Shown: positions 24,990-32,106 of the stretch, piece after piece
Layout of the letters: each line of letters opens with the position of its first letter
Numbering within the stretch: position 1 is the first letter of the stretch
NCBI GenBank assembly: GCA_965204525.1
Contig: CBDBER010000001.1
Span: 105,084-169,083 of the forward strand
From: Bin5 sp965204525
GTDB lineage: Bacteria; Chloroflexota; Anaerolineae; Caldilineales; Caldilineaceae
Reading direction: 5' to 3'
Length of the DNA: 64,000 nt
Notes under the pieces: generated by a model
The model's database searches: none
What the model saw: the letters and a program-made list of their open reading frames with translations, nothing else
Told to the model about the DNA's origin: nothing
Translations under genes and position numbers: made by a program

Positions 24990-25089
24990 TGCCCAGCCAG
25001 GCGGCAACGGCAAGATCACCTGCGCCGAAGCCGAGGCCCATGGCATCGCGCCAGTGCGCCGCGCAGCGCGTCCGCTAGCCGGAATGTAA
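24990..25089 (+). pseudogene. Excalibur-domain remnant
   Basis: The frame reads GGNGKITCAEAEAHGIAPVRR, one residue group per paralogue position of the Excalibur domain at 39300-39425, then diverges and stops at TAA. The final DxDGDGxxCE is lost. Only the last fifth of the ancestral gene is present. Confidence 0.75.
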
Positions 25090-25090
25090 T

Positions 25091-25306
25091 TTACCTCTCT
25101 TCTTGTATTTCCTGTATTTCGACTTCGATCCAATTGAATTCGATCCTAGTCGGTGTCTTGTTGTAGCCGAACGGACTCAAGATTTGGTCCGTGAGAATGT
25201 GGTAGCCCATGTAGACGCCCCTGGCCAGATCTATCCCCTTGCCAAGTACTTCTTGCGGACTACACGATGCACTTCCAGTTCCCCAGCTTTGCCTGCAGGC
25301 CTACCA
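25091..25306 (-). pseudogene. 3' fragment of an unknown gene
   Basis: A start-less open frame whose translation reads like authentic protein: GKGIDLARGVYMGYHILTD, then SPFGYNKTPTRIEFNWIEVE, ending in QEIQEER. It is bounded upstream by TAG. It begins two bases from the end of the Excalibur remnant on the other strand. Family unknown; it is most likely the C-terminus of a gene cut by rearrangement. Confidence 0.4.
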
Positions 25307-25406
25307 ACGGCCAGGCGCGCCAGCGAGCCTGATTGCGCTGTCCGCGGGGCCGGCTGCCGTATCACTTTGCCATGCGCGTCGATCGCGGCAGCAGCCCTCA
25401 GTCGAT

Positions 25407-25625
25407 GCGCCGGTTCCGACGGCCATGTCCGGTCCCCTCGTGATTTTCGTGAGCGGGGGCGTGCACAGGCCGAGCACGTGGACTGACCGGGAGGGCAACA
25501 CGCGCGCCTCGCTGGAGGTGCGGGCGCGGAATGAGGAGTTTCTCACCCCGCGTGCGGAGGCGCAGGGCTTCACACTGGGTTCAGAGCAACCGGGAGAAGA
25601 GGGCGGAGGGAAGGAGATACCGTTT
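25407..25625 (+). pseudogene. Chimeric remnant: comEA piece joined to ssb piece
   Basis: The frame first gives SGPLVIFVSGGVHRPS, matching the SLBB start of the ComEA-like protein at 40669. It then switches without a break to TDREGNTRASLEVRARN and LTPRAEAQG, the second half of the SSB at 34666, down to KEIPF. The SSB stop TAG has become TGG, so the frame runs on. Neither gene has its beginning, so the product cannot be functional. Confidence 0.85.
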
Positions 25626-25815
25626 TGGCGCGGCGCGCGTGTGGGAAGTGGACGAGCGGGACGCGTTTGCAGTATCTAAACATGAGCTATCGTTATATAT
25701 TTACATATGTTCATATAGACACCGAGGCGGACGCTGCTTTGCGCGCGGGTCGGGGCGGTTTCGTGCAGGGTGAATGGGCGGGGATGTTTCCACGGCCGCC
25801 GAGGATGAGCAGTTC
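25626..25815. repeat. Duplicated post-ssb sequence, copy 1 (partner 37404-37610)
   Basis: Starts in GCGCGGCGCGCG and shares with 37404-37610 the ordered words AAGTGGACGAGCGGGA, GCAGTATCTAAACAT, TAGACACCGAGG, GCGCTGCTTTGCGCGCGGG (or GACGCTGC) and CACGGCCGCCGAGGA. It extends the ssb duplication well beyond the coding part, which indicates a segmental copy rather than convergent sequence. Confidence 0.85.
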
Positions 25816-25856
25816 GGTGCATGGCCGTATGCAAAGAAGAAGCTCATTATTTGATT

Positions 25857-25986
25857 TTATCTTCAGAAACCCTTTCCAGGTCGGTATCATGTTGGCATGA
25901 ATCTCGTGTTCGCTCGCTAACTGGCTAATCGTCTTGCTGCCTTCAAGCGCTTCCAGCGCAACCCGAATTTCGAATCGCCAAGCCAA
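25857..25986 (-). mobile_element. IS3-family transposase OrfA fragment
   Basis: The first 43 residues, including VALEALEGSKTISQLASEHE and MIPTWKGFLKI, are the helix-turn-helix start of an IS3-type OrfA. The frame then runs into unrelated sequence (the duplicated post-ssb repeat antisense). OrfB and the terminal repeats are not seen. This is a dead end of an element at the right border of the accessory island. Confidence 0.75.
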
Positions 25987-26020
25987 GAATTAACAACCAA
26001 GAGCTGAAGACTCCCCCAAG

Positions 26021-29000
26021 TCAGTGCCAGTCATGCGCACGCGGCATCTGCACACCCACCCGGATCGGGCGCAGCGACGTAACGATCACGTTGGTCGTGC
26101 CGTCCCACTTGGACACCACGCCGCGGACCTCGATCACCTGGCTGTCAAGCTCGCGGCGATGGCGGGCAAACAGATCCGCCCACAGAATGATCTGGACGTC
26201 ACCGAACTCGTCTTCAATCGTCACGAACACGGTGCCGTCCCGCCCGCGTGGATGCTGCCGCGCCACCGGCCAGCCAGCCACCGTCACCGCCTCCCCCTCG
26301 TCACGGCTTTCGACCTCGGGCGAGGCGAGAACGTGGGGGGGCAGAACGGGCCTGACAAACTCCATCAGATGCCCCCTGGGGTAGAGCTCCAGCACCTGGT
26401 ACTCGCCGATCATCTGCTCGCGCGCGTCGAAGTCCTCCAACTCGGCCACGCTCTCCGGCCTGAACAGCGAGAGCGCCATCTGCCCGTTGCGCGAAGGACG
26501 CACGTAGAGCCCCGCCTCCCACAGCGCCTGCCTGCGGTTGGGGGCGATGCCGTCGAAAGCCCCGGCCAGCGCCAGCGAGAGCACGGCCTGGTCGGTCATC
26601 CCCGTCCGCCGCACCAGGTCGCCCGCGCTCACGAAATCGCCGTGCCGCGCCCGCTCCTCCACAATCCGCCGCGCCGACTCCGCGCCGACATCCTTGATGA
26701 AGACAAGCCCCATGCGCACCGCGCCGCCCTCCGGCGCGCAGCGCTCCTCGCTGCGGTTGACGCACGGGTTGAGGAAAGGCACGCCGAAGCGGCGGGCGTC
26801 CTGCTTGAGCGTCTCCAGCGGGTAGAAACCCATCGGCTGGTTGTTCATCAGCGCCACAAAAAACTCCAGCGGGTGGTAGCACTTGAGCCAGGCCGCCTGG
26901 TACGCGGTGATGGCAAAGGCGTGCGAGTGGCTTTCGGGGAACATGTAATGCCCGTTGATCTTGGCATAGATCTTGCGCGCGATCTCTTCGGGGACGCCCC
27001 TGCCGCGCGCGCCGTCGCGGAACCGCTCCCAGTGCATCTCGATCAGGTGCTCGTTGTTCGACTTGGCAAAGGCGCGGCGGATCTCGTCCGCCTGCGCCGC
27101 CGTCATCCCCGTCACGTCGGTAATCAGCTGCACCACCTGCTCCTGCCAGACGATGATGCCATACCCGCGCGCCAGCGCCCGCTCCTCCAGCGGATGGTCG
27201 TACTCCCACCCGGCCCCGTACCTGTACCGCTCGACGAACAGCGAGACCGCGCTGCCCTGCACGCCGACGCCGGGCCGGATAAGGGCGACCTGGTAGGCGA
27301 GGTCGCGCAGATTGCGCGAACGTAGACGCTGTCCCATCTTCAGCTGCGCCGGCGACTGCAGCAGAAAGATCCCCTTCGACAGCCCGGCGTTGATCATGTC
27401 GTACACCTTCGGGTCCTCCGGGTCGATCTCGTTCGTGTCGGGTCGCCTGCCCGTGCGCGCCTCGACCAGGTCGAGCGCCTCCTCCAGCTGGTCCAGGACC
27501 GGCAGCGACAGAATGTCGATCTTGGCAAAACCGGCGTCGGCCACGCTGTCCTTGTCCCAGTCCATGATGTACCGCCCCTCGGTCGCGCCCTCGCGCACCG
27601 GCACCATCTCCGGGATCGGCGAGCTGCTCAGAATCATCCCGCCCACGTGCTGGCTCAGCAGCTTGGGCGCGCCCATCAGCTGGGGCGCAAGCTCGATCAG
27701 CTCCTTCCAGCCGCAGGCATCCACCCGCTGGCTGAACCCCGGCAGCTGCAGCATCTCCTCGCGCAGCTGCCCCGCGTCGTGCGAATGTATTTGCTTGGAA
27801 AGCAGCGCCAGCTCCTCCGGCGGCAGCCCCAGCGCCTTGCCCAGGTCCTGCAGCACCCCCTTGATCTTGTAGGTCGCGATCGCGCCGGCCAGCACCGCGT
27901 ACTCCGGCCGGAAATGCGCGTGGACCCGCTCGATCAGCTCATCGCGCAACGCCCGCGGGAAGTCGAGATCGATGTCCGGCAAAACGGTCATATCGGCAGA
28001 GATGAAGCGCTCCAGCGTGAGGTCCCACTTGAGGGGATCGATGTGGCTGATCCCGATCAGATAGCCCACCAGCAGCGCCACCGACGACCCGCGCCCCCGG
28101 CCCGGCGGCTCGCGCTCCTCCAGGTAGGGCTCGCCGCCATTGCGCTCGGACACGATCCGCCGGGCGATCAGCACGATCTCCCGGTAGAGCAGGAGAAAAC
28201 CGGCCAGGCCGTGGCGGCCGATCAGATCGAACTCCTCCGCCAGCCGCGCCGCGACCCGCTCGGTCACCGCACCGTATATCCGCTCCGCCGCCTCGAAACA
28301 GAGCCGTTTCAGAAAACTCTCCGGCGACTCTCCTGTCGGCAGCGCAGGGTCAGGCAGTGTGTAACCCAGGTCGGTGCTGAGGTCGAAGCTGCAGCGCTCG
28401 GCGATGCGGCCCGTGTTGGCGACCGCCTCCGGATAGCCCGCAAAGAGGCGCGCCATCTCCGACGGCGGCTTCAGATGGAACTGATCGTTGGGGCGGAGAT
28501 GCGGCAATGCCTGGTCGATGGTGGTGTTGAGCCGCGCGGCCACCAGCGCATTTTGCAGCCGGTATCGCTCCGGCGCGTGGTAGTGCACGTCGTTGGTGGC
28601 GGCCAGCGGGATGCCGATGTCGTGCGCGAGGCTTGCCAGCTTGCGGTTGCGCATCGTGTCCCCTTGCAGAAAATTCTGTTGCAGCGCCGCGTAGACCGAC
28701 CCCGGCCCGAACCACGCCGCGTATTCCCGCAGCAGCGCCTCCGCCTGCCGCCGTCGACCTGCCGCCGCCAACTGCCCAACACGGCTGTCGCGCCCGCCGG
28801 TCAGCAGAATGACGTCCTCCGCATGCGCCGGCAGATGCGCCGGGTCGAGCCGCGGCTCGCGGCGGTCCACCGCGCTGGCGAGCGTAAACAGGCGCGAGAT
28901 GTTGGCGTAACCCCGCCGCGTCTGCGCCAGCAGTGTGATCCGCGAGCCGTCCGCCAGGGTCAGATCGCCCCCGGTGATGGGCCGCACCCCCAGGCTGCCG

Positions 29001-29164
29001 GCCAAGCGCGCGTACTCCAGCGCCCCGCACAGGTTGGTATCGGTCAGGGCCAGGGCGCTGCAGCCGTATCCCTTCGCCTGCGCCAGCAGCTCGTGCGTAT
29101 GCGACGCCCCCAGTCCAAAGGAATAGAAGCTCTTAACGTGAAGCTCGACGTAGCCGTTGTCCAT
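26021..29164 (-). CDS. dnaE2: Error-prone DNA polymerase III alpha-type subunit (DnaE2/ImuC)
   Basis: 1047 residues from the ATG at 29164, the usual DnaE2 length. Order: PHP domain (ELHVKSFYSFGLGASHT, about 7-24), C-family polymerase core with the catalytic Asp pair in LPDIDLDFPR (about 400), and an OB-fold near the end (VTVAGWPVARQHPRG). The C-terminus AHDWH corresponds to the SRDFH end typical of DnaE2/ImuC rather than DnaE1. It would perform damage-induced translesion synthesis. In the PHP signature H-x-H-S the second His is Lys11, so the PHP metal site looks inactive. A truncated imuB start and an SOS-type promoter lie just upstream; intact imuA and imuB are absent from the window. Confidence 0.9.
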   Translation of the reverse strand: MDNGYVELHVKSFYSFGLGASHTHELLAQAKGYGCSALALTDTNLCGALEYARLAGSLGVRPITGGDLTLADGSRITLLAQTRRGYANISRLFTLASAVDRREPRLDPAHLPAHAEDVILLTGGRDSRVGQLAAAGRRRQAEALLREYAAWFGPGSVYAALQQNFLQGDTMRNRKLASLAHDIGIPLAATNDVHYHAPERYRLQNALVAARLNTTIDQALPHLRPNDQFHLKPPSEMARLFAGYPEAVANTGRIAERCSFDLSTDLGYTLPDPALPTGESPESFLKRLCFEAAERIYGAVTERVAARLAEEFDLIGRHGLAGFLLLYREIVLIARRIVSERNGGEPYLEEREPPGRGRGSSVALLVGYLIGISHIDPLKWDLTLERFISADMTVLPDIDLDFPRALRDELIERVHAHFRPEYAVLAGAIATYKIKGVLQDLGKALGLPPEELALLSKQIHSHDAGQLREEMLQLPGFSQRVDACGWKELIELAPQLMGAPKLLSQHVGGMILSSSPIPEMVPVREGATEGRYIMDWDKDSVADAGFAKIDILSLPVLDQLEEALDLVEARTGRRPDTNEIDPEDPKVYDMINAGLSKGIFLLQSPAQLKMGQRLRSRNLRDLAYQVALIRPGVGVQGSAVSLFVERYRYGAGWEYDHPLEERALARGYGIIVWQEQVVQLITDVTGMTAAQADEIRRAFAKSNNEHLIEMHWERFRDGARGRGVPEEIARKIYAKINGHYMFPESHSHAFAITAYQAAWLKCYHPLEFFVALMNNQPMGFYPLETLKQDARRFGVPFLNPCVNRSEERCAPEGGAVRMGLVFIKDVGAESARRIVEERARHGDFVSAGDLVRRTGMTDQAVLSLALAGAFDGIAPNRRQALWEAGLYVRPSRNGQMALSLFRPESVAELEDFDAREQMIGEYQVLELYPRGHLMEFVRPVLPPHVLASPEVESRDEGEAVTVAGWPVARQHPRGRDGTVFVTIEDEFGDVQIILWADLFARHRRELDSQVIEVRGVVSKWDGTTNVIVTSLRPIRVGVQMPRAHDWH

Positions 29165-29192
29165 TCCAGCCTGCTTTTCTTCCCAATCTCTG

Positions 29193-29324
29193 TTACCCGC
29201 GACCGCTAACCGCCCGCCGCTCACTGCCGCCGACCACCAGCGTCGAGCTCTCTTTCAGATCGGCCTGTCGTCTCATCTCCGCCTTCGCGCGCAAATGTGT
29301 GATCAGTACGCAAGCGACTCTCAT
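29193..29324 (-). pseudogene. imuB: Truncated imuB (Y-family polymerase-like) leader
   Basis: 43 codons from an ATG with GGAG upstream. The first 34 residues read MRVACVLITHLRAKAEM and RRQADLKESSTLVVGGS, which is the N-terminus of Y-family/ImuB proteins (palm start, then 'RRPDL...LVV'). After that it becomes an Arg/Gly tail and stops at TAA, 28 bases before the dnaE2 ATG. The rest of imuB is missing, so this looks like a deletion that fused the imuB 5' end to dnaE2. It may still be translated as a short leader peptide. Confidence 0.6.
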
Positions 29325-29369
29325 GGCTGCTCCCTCTCCGGGTATCGTGGGGAAGTAGATTCAGCCGAC

Positions 29370-29398
29370 TATATAGAACATATGTTTCATATTGTCAA
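29370..29398 (-). promoter_or_regulatory. SOS-type promoter with a LexA (Cheo) box for imuB'-dnaE2
   Basis: On the minus strand: TTGACA (29398-29393), a 17-base spacer and TATATA (29375-29370), an excellent sigma-70-type promoter. The spacer contains the palindrome AAACATATGTTC (29387-29376), which fits the GAAC-N4-GTTC LexA box of Gram-positive-type and Chloroflexota-type LexA with one half-site mismatch. Binding there would block the promoter. SOS control of dnaE2 is known in other bacteria; control here is inferred. Confidence 0.7.
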
Positions 29399-29494
29399 GT
29401 CGTATTTCCCGCCGCGCAATCCAGCGCGCCCGCCCTTCCCTTGTCATTTCCCCCAAAGCCTGCTATCGTACGCGCGCCGCAAACTTCGCACAGT

Positions 29495-29647
29495 GAAGTC
29501 GGCCTCTGCTGGCTCGAAAACGACGGCCAGGGCAACCTCACGCGGCACGTCGTCCACGAACGCGAAAAGGAGTGGCTGGAACGACACGCCATCGCCGACA
29601 TCAACGGCGACGGCCGCCTCGAAATCGTCATCGCGGACAGGTCAGCC
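29495..29647 (+). pseudogene. FG-GAP/VCBS-repeat fragment
   Basis: The frame gives VGLCWLENDGQGNLTRHVV, then AIADINGDGRLEIVIADRS, one and a half units of a calcium-binding FG-GAP repeat (DxNxDGxxD). No start, no signal peptide and no continuation, so it is a fragment of a large extracellular protein gene left between dnaE2 and the SRAP gene. Confidence 0.65.
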
Positions 29648-29684
29648 GGGATATTCTCCGACTCCAGGTGTCCTTGGGGGGAAA

Positions 29685-30359
29685 ATGTGTGGTCGATTTG
29701 TCCTGCGGGCCTCCCCGCAGCAGCTGCAGACTCTTTTTGATCTGGCGGAAGCGCCGGCCGCGGCGCCGCGCTATAACATCGCGCCGACTCAGCCGGTCAT
29801 GTCGGTACGCGTCAGTCCTCACGGTGGTCTGCGCGAGGCAACTTTTTTGAACTGGGGCTTGATCCCGTTTTGGGCCAAGGACCCCAAAATCGGCAGCCGG
29901 ATGATCAACGCTCGCTCCGAGACGGCAGCTGAAAAACCGTCCTTCCGCGCCGCCTTCAAGTACCGACGGTGCATTGTGCCCGCCGACGGATTCTACGAAT
30001 GGAAAAAGGAGGGAGGCGGCAAGCAACCCTATCTGATCGGGATGGAGACAGGGGCCGTCTTTGGCATCGCCGGGCTGTGGGAGCACTGGGAGCAGGACGG
30101 CTCGGTAGTCGAGTCCTGCACGCTGTTGACGACCGAAGCAAATGATTGGATGGAACCGCTTCACCACAGGATGCCGGTCATTCTTGAACCGGAGGACTAC
30201 GACGAATGGCTCGACCCGGACGTGCAGAAGTCGGGCCCGTTGCTGCACCTGATGCGGCCGTTCAGCGGAGAGACGATGCGGGCCTTTCCGGTCAGCAAGG
30301 CAGTCAATAACCCGCGCAACGACGGGCCGAACTGCGTCGAGCCGGTTGCGCGGTATTGA
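29685..30359 (+). CDS. yedK: SRAP (YedK/HMCES-type) DNA-protein crosslink protein
   Basis: 224 residues from the ATG that gives the invariant N-terminus MCGRF; longer frames upstream are not the family start. SRAP proteins use Cys2, freed after Met1 removal, to crosslink to abasic sites in single-stranded DNA and shield them. Other hallmarks: RYNIAPTQPV (Asn near 37), the active-site Glu region RSETAAEKPSFR (about 77-88), CIVPADGFYEW and the catalytic His in HHRMPVIL. It lies across from the damage-inducible dnaE2, so the pair makes a small DNA-damage cluster, though transcribed divergently. A G-rich site precedes the ATG. Confidence 0.93.
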   Translation: MCGRFVLRASPQQLQTLFDLAEAPAAAPRYNIAPTQPVMSVRVSPHGGLREATFLNWGLIPFWAKDPKIGSRMINARSETAAEKPSFRAAFKYRRCIVPADGFYEWKKEGGGKQPYLIGMETGAVFGIAGLWEHWEQDGSVVESCTLLTTEANDWMEPLHHRMPVILEPEDYDEWLDPDVQKSGPLLHLMRPFSGETMRAFPVSKAVNNPRNDGPNCVEPVARY

Positions 30360-30417
30360 GAGGGACCCGCCAGGATGTGCAGGCTGCAGCAGACAGTTTC
30401 ACCCCGGAGGGAAGACG

Positions 30418-31263
30418 ATGAGACGCTGGCTGATCGCGGTGGCTGTGCTGGCTGTGCTGGCGCCAGCGGCGCTGTGGGCGCAGGAGGAGGGCCTGACGCT
30501 GGAATCGGTGGCGGAGAGCCTGGCCGCGCTGGTCGAGCGAATATCGGCGCTGGAGACGGCGGTCGAGACGCCGGACCTTCTGACCGGCATCCCCATCCGC
30601 GACGAGCAGCGCTGCACACCCTACAACGCCTCCAGCTATAGCTACCCCGACAGCCTCGATCTCGAGCTCCTGCGCGAAATGGACGGCCTCTACTACAGCC
30701 CCTACACCGACCAGGTCTACGCCGACCCGCGCGAAGTCGACATCGAGCATATTGTCGCCCGCAGCGAGGCCCACGACAGCGGTCTCTGCGCCGCCGACCG
30801 CTTCACCCGCCTCGCCTTCGCCAGCGACTATCTCAACCTCACCTTCGCGCCGCCCTGGCTCAACCGCGATGTCAAAGTCGCCAAGGACCTGGCCGAATGG
30901 CTGCCTGACGCAAACCGGTGCTGGTATGCCAACCGCGTCGTCATGGTGAAACGCAAATACGGTCTTTCGATGGATGCCGACGAAGCCGAGGTCGCCCGCC
31001 GGCTGCTCCACTCCTGCGAGTCCGTTGGCCTCATCCTCCCCGACGTCACCCTCACGCCGACGATCACGCCTACGCCGGAACCTGGCACGCCCACGCCCAC
31101 CGGCGGCGGCGATGAGAGCCCCCTGGCGCTCTACGACGACGACGGCAACGGCAAAATCAGCTGCGCGGAGGCGAGGAACCACAATATAGCCCCGGTCCGC
31201 AGGGGCCAGCCCGCCTACGAGCATATGCGGGACGCGGACGGCGACGGCGTTGTTTGTGAATGA
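30418..31263 (+). CDS. Secreted HNH (DUF1524-type) nuclease with Excalibur domain
   Basis: 281 residues from the ATG at 30418 (GGAGG eight bases before). Residues 1-21 are a signal peptide ending ALWAQ. Residues 25-45 (LTLESVAESLAALVERI) form a heptad helix. The HNH domain follows: DIEHIVARSEAHDSG (about 108), LNLTFAPPWLNRDVK and AKDLAEWLPDANRCWY. A Thr/Pro linker (PTITPTPEPGTPTP) leads to an Excalibur calcium-binding domain with ISCAEARN and DADGDGVVCE. It would be exported and cut nucleic acid outside the membrane. A longer paralogue is at 38031, and decayed pieces are at 17110, 18000 and 24990. Confidence 0.88.
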   Translation: MRRWLIAVAVLAVLAPAALWAQEEGLTLESVAESLAALVERISALETAVETPDLLTGIPIRDEQRCTPYNASSYSYPDSLDLELLREMDGLYYSPYTDQVYADPREVDIEHIVARSEAHDSGLCAADRFTRLAFASDYLNLTFAPPWLNRDVKVAKDLAEWLPDANRCWYANRVVMVKRKYGLSMDADEAEVARRLLHSCESVGLILPDVTLTPTITPTPEPGTPTPTGGGDESPLALYDDDGNGKISCAEARNHNIAPVRRGQPAYEHMRDADGDGVVCE

Positions 31264-32106
31264 CCGGCCCACCCGCCGCAACGCCCGCACAGCCGCCGCA
31301 CACCGACCAGCACGCCCAGGCCCGCCGCCGCGCCGGGGGCGGTTTTGTTATTGGGCTGGCGAACGCGCCGCCGCCGATTGTACTTGGCGGCAGTGTCTGC
31401 TTCCTCTCCTGCGGTAGCTGAGCCGGGCGTGGCCGGCGCTACGATCGGCAAGGCCTCTCTAATACCTGAACCTATAGAAAAAGGGCTTAGAACGTCTCCT
31501 GTGGCGTTTTCTGATCAGCGCGCAGTTTCTAAGTTGATCGCCTGCTATGCGCAGCCCATAACGTTGTCGCTCCAACTGAACGCGTTGGACCGACTTAGAG
31601 CGGTTCGTCTGACCGTTCAATGTAGATCCGGCTGCTGATGTTGCATCCTCGCTCAGAGCATCTGCATGCTGTCGTTTCCATTGTTTCCGGCCCCGATTCT
31701 GTAGTAGAATTCGGTCAACCACAGCGAATCAAATGCTAGCAGTTGTCGATAGTTGATGAGTGGGCGCATTGCGCCCCCTTGATGGCTGCTAGACAATGGT
31801 TCGCTGTGGTGGCATCCATTCATCTGCTACCAGAGAGGGGGCACCGCAATGAGCCTCGGCCACAGGATGACCGCGCGGACACAGCTGTTGTTCTCCACTT
31901 CGCGGTCGCTGATTGACAGCCACAAGTTCAACCCATAATCACGTTTCAAGGTCTCTCCGAACTATTGACGGCCCTGAACGTGCGCGTCGACAGCTCGGGC
32001 GGTTCCTCGCGCTTAACCGTGCTCTCCATTCGCTTCCCGGATAAAGCAGCGCAGCTCCGCTACAGGCCTCTTTTCCCGTTCCAGCGCCAGCCACAGGAGG
32101 CCGGGA
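31264..32106. other. Gene-poor stretch with dispersed repeat copy 2
   Basis: No gene is supported. Contains the repeat described at 31375-31515 and a short inverted repeat (GGGCGC-ATT-GCGCCC) near 31764. The final part carries the CAGGAGG ribosome site of the next gene. Confidence 0.4.
31375..31515. repeat. Dispersed repeat, copy 2 (partner 7800-7960)
   Basis: Shares ordered words with 7800-7960 (CTTGGCGGC, TTCCTCTCC, GGGCGTGGC, ATACCTGAACC, TTAGAACG, TGGCGTT). Both copies lie downstream of a gene whose product is exported, in non-coding sequence. Confidence 0.6.

Noticed and set aside
27647..29209. Long plus-strand open frame opposite the polymerase gene (520 codons)
   Set aside because: It is an antisense shadow of the high-GC dnaE2 gene: Arg/Gln/Leu-rich, no ribosome site, no recognisable domain. 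The same applies to 47109-48290, 55108-56844 and 59229-60635.
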